NCBI GenBank assembly: GCA_964473365.1
Contig: CAYYOV010000007.1
Span: 1 to 64,000, forward strand
From: 2-02-FULL-55-14 sp964473365
Lineage (GTDB): Bacteria > Bacteroidota > Ignavibacteria > UBA10030
DNA: 64,000 nt
Direction: 5' to 3'
Shown: positions 1 to 7,926 of the stretch, one piece after another
Layout: every line of letters begins with the position of its first letter
Numbering within the stretch: position 1 is the stretch's first letter
Made by a program: the position numbers and the translations under genes
Notes under the pieces: generated by a model
Told to the model about the DNA's origin: nothing
Database searches by the model: none
The model's input: the letters and a program-made list of their open reading frames with translations, nothing else

Positions 1-1188
1 CGCTCCATCCATGGGAAGAAACTCCACGCCTACCAGGGTCCCGTCGCCCTGCCGATCTACCAGACCTCGACGTATCGCTTCGCATCGTCCGACGACGCCG
101 TGCGGTTCGCCAAGGGAGATCCGTCCGTCTACGTGTACACCCGCTACCATAATCCCACGGTGCGTGACGTCGAGGAAACGATCGCGCTGATGGAAGGGGG
201 CGAAGAGGCCGAGGCAGTTCTATTCTCGTCGGGCATGGCGGCCGTCACGACGGCGATCCTCTCCATCGCCAAGGCCGGCGATGAGATCATCTCCACCCCC
301 GCGTTGTACGGTGGCACGTACCGATGGTTCCGGGACGAGCTCCCGAAACAGCAGATCACCGTCCGATGGGTCGACCCTGAGCGGCTCGATACGCTGCCAT
401 CGCTTGTCACGCCGCGCACCCGCCTGGTCTACCTCGAGACCCCCACGAACCCGACGCTGGGTCTCGTGGACATTGAAGCGATCGTGCGACAGACGCGTGC
501 GGCCGAGAAACGGGCAGGTCACCGCATCATCGTCATGATCGACAACACATTCGCCTCCATTCTGAACCAGAAACCCTTCGACCTGGGTGTGGATGTCATC
601 ACGGAAAGCGCGACCAAATATCTGGGCGGGCATAGTGACATCGTCGCCGGGGTCGTCGTGGGGCCGTCGGCGTTCGTCAAGGGCGTGCGAGGCCTCGCGA
701 AGCATCACGGCGGCTGCCTCGACCCGTTCGCCGCATACCTCCTCGGCCGTTCGTTGAAGACGTTTGAGCTGCGCGTCCAACGTCAGAACGTGAATGCCTT
801 TGCGCTCGCGGCAGCGCTTGAGAAACATCCACGCGTCAAGCGGGTCCTGTATCCAGGCCTCGAATCGCACCCACAGCATGACCTTGCCCGGCGTCAGATG
901 TCTGGTTTCGGTGGAATGGTCACGATCGAGGTCAAGCCGTCCAAGCGGTTGTCACCCGTGGAAGCGGCGGCGCGCGTTGCCGACCATCTTCGCGTGGCAG
1001 TCAATGCCATGTCGCTGGGAGGCGTCGAAACGCTCGTCAGTATTCCAGTCTATTCGTCGCATATTTTTATGGACGACCGCGAACTGGCGACCCATGGCGT
1101 CACGCCCGGCATGATCCGTATCTCGGTCGGTGTCGAGGCGGTGGACGATCTCATCGCCGACTTCGACCAGGCACTGAGGACGATCTGA
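1..1188 (+). CDS. Cys/Met-metabolism PLP-dependent enzyme (cystathionine gamma-synthase/lyase type), 5' end cut
   Basis: The reading frame is open from the first base of the window (HAYQGPVALPIYQTSTY precedes the first ATG at 100), so the true start lies upstream and the gene is partial. The family uses PLP for gamma- or beta-elimination/replacement on homoserine- or cysteine-derived substrates in the cytoplasm. Visible motifs are the substrate/PLP loop SSGMAAVTTAI, the PLP-stacking region YGGTYRWF, DNTFAS, and the Schiff-base lysine in SATKYLGGHSD (K at about nt 619). The C-terminal GGVETLVSIP and GMIRISVGVEAVDDLI are typical. I cannot separate cystathionine gamma-synthase, gamma-lyase, methionine gamma-lyase or O-acetylhomoserine sulfhydrylase from sequence alone. 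It ends 46 bp before the Nudix gene on the same strand. Confidence 0.93.
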   Translation, partial: RSIHGKKLHAYQGPVALPIYQTSTYRFASSDDAVRFAKGDPSVYVYTRYHNPTVRDVEETIALMEGGEEAEAVLFSSGMAAVTTAILSIAKAGDEIISTPALYGGTYRWFRDELPKQQITVRWVDPERLDTLPSLVTPRTRLVYLETPTNPTLGLVDIEAIVRQTRAAEKRAGHRIIVMIDNTFASILNQKPFDLGVDVITESATKYLGGHSDIVAGVVVGPSAFVKGVRGLAKHHGGCLDPFAAYLLGRSLKTFELRVQRQNVNAFALAAALEKHPRVKRVLYPGLESHPQHDLARRQMSGFGGMVTIEVKPSKRLSPVEAAARVADHLRVAVNAMSLGGVETLVSIPVYSSHIFMDDRELATHGVTPGMIRISVGVEAVDDLIADFDQALRTI

Positions 1189-1234
1189 TCGCAGGACAGA
1201 TGGCGCTGCCATTTCAACTGACACCCGCCGTTTC

Positions 1235-1807
1235 TTGAGCCTCCTCCTCTCCGATATCCGCTCATACCTGCGTTCGCATCGGCCCCGGCAGATCGAAGCG
1301 CGCGGTGTCGTCCGCGCGGCCGTTCTCGTTCCGCTCATCGATGACGAAGGGCATTTGTCGATCTTGCTGACGCGGCGAACGGACCGGGTGGAACACCACA
1401 AGGGACAGATCTCGTTTCCCGGCGGGACGGTCGATGACGGTGACAGCGACATCGTTGCGACCGCCATGCGTGAGGCCAACGAAGAGATCGGACTCGAAGC
1501 GACGAACGTCGAGGTCCTGGGATCCTTCGATGATCTTGAGATCCCAACTGGTTTCGTCGTGACGCCGGTAGTAGGGGTCGTCCGTGGGATGCCCGACCTC
1601 GTGTTGAACGTGGACGAGGTGGAAGAGGCCTTTTCGGTCCCGGTAGCATTCTTCCTCGACCCGGACAACGAAGAACGGGGTGAACGGGAATGGCGGGGCC
1701 GGATGCACCACGTCTTCAGCTACCAATTCGGGACGCACCGCATCTGGGGGGCAACGGCTGCAATGATCAGAGGGTTACTGCGGGGTGCGGCGGGATTGGG
1801 CGACTGA
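1235..1807 (+). CDS. Nudix hydrolase, CoA pyrophosphatase-like (NUDT7/YeaB family)
   Basis: A 190-residue Nudix protein. LLTRRTDRVEHHKGQISFPGG matches the UPF0035 signature (LLTxR...GxxxFPGG) that precedes the Nudix box in CoA pyrophosphatases, and the box itself reads GGTVDDGDSD...REANEEIGL, with the metal-binding REANEE glutamates intact. The expected reaction is hydrolysis of CoA or acyl-CoA to phosphopantetheine and 3',5'-ADP with Mg2+ or Mn2+. The start is TTG at 1235; no in-frame ATG lies nearby and the N-terminus aligns with the family length. It follows the PLP enzyme closely and is probably cotranscribed with it. The CoA specificity is inferred from the UPF0035 motif. Confidence 0.85.
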   Translation: MSLLLSDIRSYLRSHRPRQIEARGVVRAAVLVPLIDDEGHLSILLTRRTDRVEHHKGQISFPGGTVDDGDSDIVATAMREANEEIGLEATNVEVLGSFDDLEIPTGFVVTPVVGVVRGMPDLVLNVDEVEEAFSVPVAFFLDPDNEERGEREWRGRMHHVFSYQFGTHRIWGATAAMIRGLLRGAAGLGD

Positions 1808-1911
1808 ACGGGACGCCAGTCCATGCAGGGGCACCAAGCGATACAGATACCAGTTGAATGAGCCCCCCTTTCTGGTGTAGATTCGACACCATGGTGGACC
1901 ATCTTTTTTCT

Positions 1912-1940
1912 TTGGAATTCCTCAAAATTCTGGGTATTTT
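1912..1940 (+). promoter_or_regulatory. Candidate rpsT promoter (TTGGAA-N17-TATTTT)
   Basis: TTGGAA at 1912-1917 and TATTTT at 1935-1940 are separated by exactly 17 nt in an AT-rich patch and would start transcription about 23 nt before the rpsT ATG. A second candidate upstream is TTGAAT (1854-1859)-N18-TAGATT (1878-1883), followed by the small palindrome CACCATGGTG and a T-rich run. Either or both may serve rpsT. Confidence 0.5.
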
Positions 1941-1969
1941 TGAAGTATTCTTGAACCAGGAGCGATTCA

Positions 1970-2224
1970 ATGCCGCAACATAAGTCTGCTGAGAAGCGAG
2001 TTCGTCAGGGCGTCAAGCGCGCCGCCCGGAACAAGGCCGCCATTTCAAAGATGCGCACACTCATCAAGAAGGTGCGCTCCTCCAAGAGCAAGGCCGATGG
2101 ACAGGCCGCTCTGAAGGCGGTCGACAAGTACCTCGACCGGTTGGGCGCCAAAGGCGTGATCAAGAAGAACATGGCTTCGAACCAGAAGTCGCGTCTGGCG
2201 AAGTTCGTCAACAAGTTGTCCTGA
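1970..2224 (+). CDS. rpsT: 30S ribosomal protein S20
   Basis: An 84-residue, very basic, helical protein matching bacterial S20: it opens with PQHKSAEKRVRQ, carries AARNKAAISKMRTLIKKV, and ends with GVIKKNMASNQKSRLAKFVNKL. S20 binds the 5' and 3' minor domains of 16S rRNA early in small-subunit assembly. The ATG is preceded by AGGAG at 1958-1962 with 7-nt spacing. It is a monocistronic unit with its own promoter region and ends at a strong terminator. Confidence 0.97.
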   Translation: MPQHKSAEKRVRQGVKRAARNKAAISKMRTLIKKVRSSKSKADGQAALKAVDKYLDRLGAKGVIKKNMASNQKSRLAKFVNKLS

Positions 2225-2342
2225 GCCGACGTTCGGTCGGCGAGCCGTCGTCCCACGCGAACGGTAGCCACAAAGAGGTCTGATCCTTCTTCCCGCACGC
2301 TTTGTTGCACGTTCTGTTTCTGACGGCCCAACAGAAAGAAAG

Positions 2343-2373
2343 AAGCCCGAGCGATATTCGCCCGGGCTTTGTT
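2343..2373. terminator. Bidirectional intrinsic terminator between rpsT and the TPR gene
   Basis: AGCCCG (2344-2349), GCG, a short ATATT loop, CGC and CGGGCT (2363-2368) form a stem with one mismatch, followed by TTTGTT on the plus strand and, read from the minus strand, by CTTCTTTCTTTC. It sits between two convergent genes and can serve both. A second, T-less hairpin (GCCGAC/GTCGGC, 2225-2241) directly follows the rpsT stop. Confidence 0.8.
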
Positions 2374-2429
2374 CTGTACGGCATACTGTCGTGATCTGAC
2401 AACTGTCGACGTTCTACGTCACCCCTCCA

Positions 2430-3908
2430 TCACCCCTGCTTGTTCTTCTCCTCCTCCAACTCCTTGATCCTCTCTTCATATTTCTCCCGCTCCGCAGGTT
2501 TCGTCTTCGCCAAGGTCCGATAGGCCTTGATCGCATCGTCATACCATCCCTGCTTTGCGTAGATCTCTGCCAGTGTCGGCGTTACAAAGCTGCTGCTGGC
2601 CATCGTGGAACCTTCGTCATCCGACGTCGCTCTCGAAGAGAAGTCGATCACCGGCGTGATCTTCTTGGGGCTTTGGAGTTTCGCCGCCAGACCTTCGATG
2701 GATGTGTCGGGAGCCGATGGGGGCGGACCGTCGAACGATGGTCCTGAAAATCCTCCGTCGTCCGTGGAAGGGGCCGCTTCTGCGGGTGGAGCAGCTGGCT
2801 CTTCGGCTGACGGGAACCCGCTCAGGTCCAGGCTGCCCGTAAAAGGTTCCTCTGTCGCCTGAGTCGCCGGCTCGGTCGTTTCCGGGAACGAGGGGAAACT
2901 GCCAGCATCAAACCCGTCCGCCGGGGCCGCGACTTCTCCCGCCGGAGACGGTTCTTCGAATGCCGGCGCAGCAGGTGTGTCCATTGCCGCCTCAACGACC
3001 GGCAGTTCAGGAACCGTTTCCGAGCCTGACGGATTGCCGAAGGAATCCGTCGGTACGATCCCGTCTCCGTCGAGGAATTGATCCAGCGTGATGATGCCGG
3101 TCGGACCGAGCTCCAGTCGGAGGCGATCGGCATAGGCGTCGAACGATTCTCCCGGTTCTGTCGCTACAAACCCCGGAGCACCACCGCCGAGCGCATTCGT
3201 CACCGTTTCTTCGTAGGTGCTCGAGGGTTCCTCCGCCGTCGCGCCAAAGGCGTCGGCCGATTCCACGGCGGTTGGTTCTGACGAGCCACCAAATCCGGAG
3301 AACCCGCCGAACGTCTCGGGAGCCGCTTCTGCTTCGCTTGCGGGTGTTTCTGTGCTCCCGCCGAACCCTCCAAATCCGCCGAAGCCCGATGGTACTTCCG
3401 AAGGTAGGCCAAAGACATTCGAGACGGCCGGCGTATCGGTCGGTCCTGCCGTATCGACCGCTGACGTCGGTGCCTCGCTGTCTGTGATGGCGCTGAAGAA
3501 GTTTGATTCGGGCTCAGCTGGAGCGGGGGCGAACGCTTCGGGCTCGGCTGCGGGAACTTCGACTTCGGCCACTGCTTCCGGCTCGATGGTCAGTTGCTGC
3601 TCTTCGTCGATCGGAAGGCTATCGAGGTATCCCCAGATCGTAGGGTTGGTCGGAAGCCAGTCGCGAACGAATTCAAGCTCGCGGCGCGCTTCGTTCGTCA
3701 TTTCGAGGGCCAGAAGGGTTCTGCCCTTGACGAAATGGCCTGTGGTGTAGAACGGAAAGTGGCCCAGGCCGGCGTCGCACACGCGCAGGGCGTCTTTCGG
3801 GCGGCCCGCCTGAAGGTAGAGATCGGCTAACCGGGCAAAGAGGGGCGAGTTCCCCTGAGGACCGACAAGGCGCTCAAGGGCGGCGATCTCCTTCTGGGCG
3901 GCGTCCAT
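2430..3908 (-). CDS. TPR-containing protein with long FG-rich/acidic low-complexity linker
   Basis: A 492-residue protein in three parts. Residues 1-110 form tetratricopeptide-like helices (FARLADLYLQAGRPKDALRV, GHFVKGRTLLALEMTNEARRELE). Residues 110-430 are a disordered Pro/Ala/Glu/Ser region with phenylalanine-glycine runs such as GFGGFGGFGG and FGGFSGFGG. Residues 435-492 hold a last TPR (PTLAEIYAKQGWYDDAIKAYRTLAKTKP) and a charged tail. No signal peptide is visible, so it is probably cytoplasmic. The ATG directly abuts the TAA of the upstream glycosyltransferase, implying translational coupling and perhaps a role with that enzyme. TPRs bind proteins; the specific function is unknown. The FG-rich stretch is unusual for a bacterial scaffold. 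Confidence 0.85.
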   Translation of the reverse strand: MDAAQKEIAALERLVGPQGNSPLFARLADLYLQAGRPKDALRVCDAGLGHFPFYTTGHFVKGRTLLALEMTNEARRELEFVRDWLPTNPTIWGYLDSLPIDEEQQLTIEPEAVAEVEVPAAEPEAFAPAPAEPESNFFSAITDSEAPTSAVDTAGPTDTPAVSNVFGLPSEVPSGFGGFGGFGGSTETPASEAEAAPETFGGFSGFGGSSEPTAVESADAFGATAEEPSSTYEETVTNALGGGAPGFVATEPGESFDAYADRLRLELGPTGIITLDQFLDGDGIVPTDSFGNPSGSETVPELPVVEAAMDTPAAPAFEEPSPAGEVAAPADGFDAGSFPSFPETTEPATQATEEPFTGSLDLSGFPSAEEPAAPPAEAAPSTDDGGFSGPSFDGPPPSAPDTSIEGLAAKLQSPKKITPVIDFSSRATSDDEGSTMASSSFVTPTLAEIYAKQGWYDDAIKAYRTLAKTKPAEREKYEERIKELEEEKNKQG

Positions 3909-5438
3909 TTACTCCGGGGTGCGCTGTGTCAGTTTGCGCGCCTCGAGGGCGTGCTTGATCGAAAGCCACGAAACGAATGAGAAGCCGGTGAGATACAGCA
4001 TCTGAAACGGCAACGCGGCAATTTCCAGGTAGTATAATGAGGAAAGCACCCCAAAGAAGCAATACAGGGCGAGCCCAAACTCGATATAGACCACCCAGTC
4101 GGCCTTCTTTCCGACGTACCGCTTCTCCTTCCATGAATCGTCCTTGCCCGTGATGGCGTACTTGGGCGTACGGATGAACTCGCTCTTTTTCTTGAAGAGC
4201 CCTTCAAACACGGCCCGCGAATTGTTTACGGCAAAGCCCATGCTCCCCGCCATGAACAACGGAAACAGCATGATGCGGCGGCGCCAGTCGGGATACACGG
4301 CCTTCTGCGAATACAGATAGAAGAAGAACGACCCGATGAACGCGAGCACGAACACCGACATGAGCGCGAAGTATGCTTCGTGCCCACCCTGGTTCTTGAT
4401 GAACACGAGCGGCACGTTCAGGATGCCGGCCAGGATGATGAACGGAAAGACAATATTGTTCGTTAGATGGAACGTCGAGTGGAGCTTCACGCGCAACGGC
4501 AGCTTTGACCTCCAGACGGCGGGCAGCATCTTGCGGGCCGTTTCGATCGCTCCCTTCGTCCATCGGAACTGTTGCGACTTCAACGCGTTCACTTCGGCCG
4601 GCAGCTCGGCCGGCGACGTGACATCGTTCAGGTAGACGAATTGCCATCCTCGCAATTGGGCGCGGTACGACAGGTCGAGGTCTTCGGTGAGCGTGTCCGA
4701 CTGCCAGTTGCCGGCGTCGCGGATCGCGTCAGCACGCCAGATGCCTCCTGTGCCGTTGAAGTTGATGAAGAAGCCCGCCTGGTTCCGTACATTCTGCTCC
4801 ATCACAAAGTGGCCGTCGAGCGCCAGGGCCTGCGTCCGCGTCAGGAGCGAATATTCGCTGTTAAGGTGTTCCCAGCGCGTCTGGACCAGACCGATCTTCG
4901 GGTTCGCAAAGTGCGGGATTGTCTTGACGAGAAAGTCCGGGTTCGGCACGAAATCGGCGTCGAAGATAGCCACGAACTCGCCGCGGGCCTGCGCGAGACC
5001 ATTCTTGAGGGCGCCCGCCTTGTAGCCGCTCCGGTCCACGCGGTGAATGTGTTTGATATCGAAGCCCAGGGCTTGGTAGGCCTCGACGGTCCGGGCCACG
5101 ACCTTGACCGTTTCGTCAGTCGAGTCGTCAAGCACCTGGATCTCCAGCCGCTCCTTCGGATACTCGATCGCGCAAACGGCGTCGATGAGCCGCTCGACGA
5201 CGTAGAGCTCGTTGAACACCGGAAGCTGCACGGTGACTGTCGGCGTGTCGGTCAACGGTGGCTGCGCCCGGCGCACCTGCTTCTGCTGTCTCAGATAGTG
5301 GTAGACCATCAGAAACCCGTGCGCCCCGAACATGAAGAGGAGCAGGAGCGACAGGAAATAGACGGTCAGTACGACGTCGGTGAACAGGTCGCTCGTGAGC
5401 ACGTCAAGGGGATTGATCAACATCAAGGCAATGCGCAT
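3909..5438 (-). CDS. Membrane glycosyltransferase family 2 (cellulose synthase-like)
   Basis: A 509-residue processive-type GT2. N-terminal transmembrane segments are followed by a GT-A domain with VTVQLPVFNE, LDDSTDET, the metal-binding FDADF, TEDLDLSYRA and QQFRWTKG (the Q-x-x-R-W motif of BcsA-like synthases), then at least four C-terminal membrane helices. It should transfer sugar from a nucleotide-sugar to a growing glycan or lipid at the inner membrane. The ATG at 5438 lies 7 nt after the lptE stop with TAGGA as ribosome-binding site; a longer in-frame extension to about 5537 would overlap lptE and is not favoured. No c-di-GMP PilZ domain is seen, so cellulose is not implied. The product is unknown. 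Confidence 0.9.
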   Translation of the reverse strand: MRIALMLINPLDVLTSDLFTDVVLTVYFLSLLLLFMFGAHGFLMVYHYLRQQKQVRRAQPPLTDTPTVTVQLPVFNELYVVERLIDAVCAIEYPKERLEIQVLDDSTDETVKVVARTVEAYQALGFDIKHIHRVDRSGYKAGALKNGLAQARGEFVAIFDADFVPNPDFLVKTIPHFANPKIGLVQTRWEHLNSEYSLLTRTQALALDGHFVMEQNVRNQAGFFINFNGTGGIWRADAIRDAGNWQSDTLTEDLDLSYRAQLRGWQFVYLNDVTSPAELPAEVNALKSQQFRWTKGAIETARKMLPAVWRSKLPLRVKLHSTFHLTNNIVFPFIILAGILNVPLVFIKNQGGHEAYFALMSVFVLAFIGSFFFYLYSQKAVYPDWRRRIMLFPLFMAGSMGFAVNNSRAVFEGLFKKKSEFIRTPKYAITGKDDSWKEKRYVGKKADWVVYIEFGLALYCFFGVLSSLYYLEIAALPFQMLYLTGFSFVSWLSIKHALEARKLTQRTPE

Positions 5439-5445
5439 AAGGGTC

Positions 5446-6000
5446 CTACCATCCTGCGACGGTATCGTTAAGAATGTCCTCGGTGATCTTGCGGACGGCT
5501 TCACTGATGCCGGCCTGTCTCTGGGTGAGCCCGCCACCGGACGGGTAATCGCCCCAGTTGGAGAATTCCTTCTCCCACATCTTCTTCCGCAACTTCAGGT
5601 CATTGAACACCATCTTGACGCGCACCGTGATCCGGCGCTGGGCCACCTGCTCACCCCCTTGCAGCACGTTGGGGGCGTCGCGCACCTCCACGATCGATCC
5701 CTCCAGGACCGCGTCAGCAGTGTTTCGGTCGGCCAATTCGAGCGTGGCGTCGGTGATGAAGCGCTGTGTCAGCTCCCTCGTGAACTGGTCGCGCAACGAC
5801 GGGTCGCCGTAGCCGCTGACGTCGTCGACGACAGGAATTGCGACGGTGCTCAGGTGTGGCGGCACCGTACCTCCTTTGAACGAATACGAGCAGCCCGCTA
5901 TCATCAGCGGCAGAACCATCGCAAGCAACGAGACGCGAAGGAGGCGCGCAGAGCCACGAGCGACGCCGACCGGTCTGTCCTCGTGCGTTGTCGTTCGCAT
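5446..6000 (-). CDS. lptE: LptE-family LPS-assembly lipoprotein
   Basis: A short outer-membrane lipoprotein. The N-terminus is basic, then hydrophobic, then a lipobox MIAGC with Cys37 as the lipidation site, followed by SYSFKGGTVPPHLSTVAIP, typical of Bacteroidota LptE proteins. LptE plugs the LptD barrel that inserts lipopolysaccharide into the outer leaflet; lptD is not in the window. The ATG at 6000 starts 4 nt after the stop of the sigma-54 activator. An alternative ATG at 6021 would add seven residues and overlap that gene by 17 nt. It is embedded in the miaB-to-glycosyltransferase run, consistent with an envelope-biogenesis operon. Confidence 0.82.
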   Translation of the reverse strand: MRTTTHEDRPVGVARGSARLLRVSLLAMVLPLMIAGCSYSFKGGTVPPHLSTVAIPVVDDVSGYGDPSLRDQFTRELTQRFITDATLELADRNTADAVLEGSIVEVRDAPNVLQGGEQVAQRRITVRVKMVFNDLKLRKKMWEKEFSNWGDYPSGGGLTQRQAGISEAVRKITEDILNDTVAGW

Positions 6001-6004
6001 GTTC

Positions 6005-7129
6005 TTATTCGGACAGGCCATATTCCTTGATCTTCCGGTAGAGCGTTCGCTCGCTGATGTTGAGGTCGCGGGCGGCCAGACGACGATTGCCTTCGTGGCG
6101 TTCGAGCGCCGACTGGATCATCTGACGTTCCATCTCGTCCAGCGACAGGGCCGATGCGTCCTGCCCCTGATCCGTCGACGGACGGCGCGCCGGCTGTCTG
6201 TCGCCACCAGCGATGAGGTCCCGCAATTCCATCAGGTTCGCGCGGATATCGAGCAACGCCCGATAGATCAATTCCCGCTCCGCCTGCTCAACGCTCTTTC
6301 CCGTTACGACGGGAAGGTTCCGTTCCACGTTCACCGACGCTCTTCCTTTCAGATACTTTTCAACCGTTTCGGCTTTCAGACGACGGCCACCCTCCAGGAC
6401 CAACATGCTCTCGAGGGCGTTCCGCAATTCCCGGATGTTCCCCGGCCAATCGTATTGCATCAGCAGGTCCGTCGCGTCGTCCGTGAACCCTTCGAACCGT
6501 ACTCCGCTTCGCTCGCCGATCTCCTCCACGAAGCGCTCCACCAAGAGCGGCAGGTCTTCGCGGCGATCGCGCAGCGGCGGGAGATGGATATTGACCGACC
6601 GCAACCGGAAATACAGGTCCGACCGGAACCGTTTCTGTTGCACCTCGAGCTCGAGCGACCGATTGGTGGCCGCAATGACGCGCACGTCAGCCGTCCGGGG
6701 CTGCGAAGAACCAACGCGGACATACTCCCCATTTTCCAGCACACGCAGGAGCTTCACTTGCGTGGCCAGGGGAAGCTCGCCGATCTCGTCCAGAAAGATC
6801 GTACCTCCGTCGGCAGCTTCGAAATAGCCCTTCCGCTGTTCCACCGCGCTCGTGAATGCCCCCTTCTCATGTCCGAACAGCTCGCTCTCGATCAGTCCCT
6901 CGGGGATCGCTCCGCAGTTCACCGTCACGAGCGGCTTCCCAGCCCGCTTGCTCGCCGCATGGATCGCCCGGGCCACGACCTCCTTGCCTGTGCCGCTTTC
7001 GCCCGTCACGAGGACGGTGATGTCGGACGGCGCCACTTGCCGGATCGTATCAACGATCTCGAGCATCTCGGCTGAACGTCCGATAAGGCCGGTCTGCTGC
7101 TGGAATTCCGAGCGTGTGGACGGTGACAT
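6005..7129 (-). CDS. Sigma-54-dependent transcriptional activator (AAA+ plus Fis-type HTH)
   Basis: A 374-residue bacterial enhancer-binding protein without an N-terminal receiver or sensor domain. The AAA+ domain shows Walker A GESGTGKE (residues 43-50), Walker B GGTIFLDEIGELP, sensor-region AATNRSLE and the arginine-rich RSDLYFRL. The loop that contacts sigma-54 reads GAFTSA at 90-95 instead of the usual GAFTGA. The C-terminal helix-turn-helix (NRRLAARDLNISERTLYRKIKEYGL) is Fis-type. It would remodel closed sigma-54 holoenzyme complexes when bound to enhancers. Lacking a sensor domain, it is probably controlled by level or by a partner. Its place between miaB/SPOR and lptE suggests envelope regulation, which is inference. 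Confidence 0.93.
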   Translation of the reverse strand: MSPSTRSEFQQQTGLIGRSAEMLEIVDTIRQVAPSDITVLVTGESGTGKEVVARAIHAASKRAGKPLVTVNCGAIPEGLIESELFGHEKGAFTSAVEQRKGYFEAADGGTIFLDEIGELPLATQVKLLRVLENGEYVRVGSSQPRTADVRVIAATNRSLELEVQQKRFRSDLYFRLRSVNIHLPPLRDRREDLPLLVERFVEEIGERSGVRFEGFTDDATDLLMQYDWPGNIRELRNALESMLVLEGGRRLKAETVEKYLKGRASVNVERNLPVVTGKSVEQAERELIYRALLDIRANLMELRDLIAGGDRQPARRPSTDQGQDASALSLDEMERQMIQSALERHEGNRRLAARDLNISERTLYRKIKEYGLSE

Positions 7130-7170
7130 GGGGAAGTGATCTCGCGTGGCGATCGGGTTCGTGCCTTCGG

Positions 7171-7914
7171 TTACCTCGAAACGGCGATCGCGTCCAGGCC
7201 GAACTTCTTCTTGATCTCGACCGCGAAGCGCTTGGCCTCATCGATCGTCGGGAATTCCCCCACCCACACCTTGTGGAGCTTCTGCGTTCCGCGGGTGATG
7301 GTGAAGATGTTCGACGTATACCCTTCCTTCTCGAACTTTCGTTTCAGCTCCTCAGCATTTGAAAGGGCCGAAAACGCCCCAACCTGCAGTGTGAACGCTG
7401 CGGAGTATTTTGGCACGGGGGCCGCACCCGGCGTCTGCACCGGGATGGGCGTCTCGCGCTGCGGCTCCGACGCCGGCGGTTTTGTCGTCGAAGACGGCTT
7501 GGCCGACGGACGCACGGGCGTACCTTCCGATGCGTACGCGGAGAACGGATACTCCAGCTTCAGCTGCGCCAACTTTTGCTCGGCCGTCTTGTAGAGACCG
7601 ACGGACGTGTAGTATTGATACAGCCGGAACAGCGCGTCGTCGGCCCATTCGTCCTTCGGAAAATTGTCGACGATGTTCTGATAGATCTTCGCCGCTTCCG
7701 TTCCGTCGGGCGTCAGGACGCCCTGGAGATACATCACCCCCGGGTGGTTCTGGTGAGACGTCATGAGCTGCGGAAGCTCAGCGCTGACCGCATCGGCCTG
7801 ACCGCTCTCGATCATCTCGAGCCGGCGCCGGATGTCGGGCTCGCTCGGACTCGTTTGCGACCACAGAAGCGCCGTGACGAGGACCGACAATATCGTGATG
7901 GATGCGATACGCAT
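7171..7914 (-). CDS. SPOR-domain protein with TPR-like region
   Basis: A 247-residue exported protein. A signal peptide (MRIASITILSVLVTALLWSQ) precedes a YbgF/TPR-like helical stretch (TEAAKIYQNIVDNFPKDEWA, GLYKTAEQKLAQLKLEYPFS). A Pro/Thr-rich linker leads to a C-terminal SPOR domain (FTLQVGAFSALSNAEELKRK ... HKVWVGEFPTIDEAKRFA), which in other bacteria binds denuded peptidoglycan at septa. The ATG at 7914 has an excellent GGAGGTG four nt upstream; the GTG at 7920 lies inside that ribosome-binding site and is rejected. It starts 12 nt after miaB and is cotranscribed with it. Confidence 0.9.
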   Translation of the reverse strand: MRIASITILSVLVTALLWSQTSPSEPDIRRRLEMIESGQADAVSAELPQLMTSHQNHPGVMYLQGVLTPDGTEAAKIYQNIVDNFPKDEWADDALFRLYQYYTSVGLYKTAEQKLAQLKLEYPFSAYASEGTPVRPSAKPSSTTKPPASEPQRETPIPVQTPGAAPVPKYSAAFTLQVGAFSALSNAEELKRKFEKEGYTSNIFTITRGTQKLHKVWVGEFPTIDEAKRFAVEIKKKFGLDAIAVSR

Positions 7915-7926
7915 GGTCACCTCCGC

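Noticed and set aside
4572..5471. A 299-codon plus-strand open frame opposite the glycosyltransferase gene
   Set aside because: Same signature of a complement-strand artefact; the minus-strand gene has all GT2 motifs.
5439..5537. N-terminal extension of the membrane glycosyltransferase
   Set aside because: It would overlap lptE by about 90 bp and lacks hydrophobic or conserved content; the ATG at 5438 has a ribosome-binding site and correct spacing.
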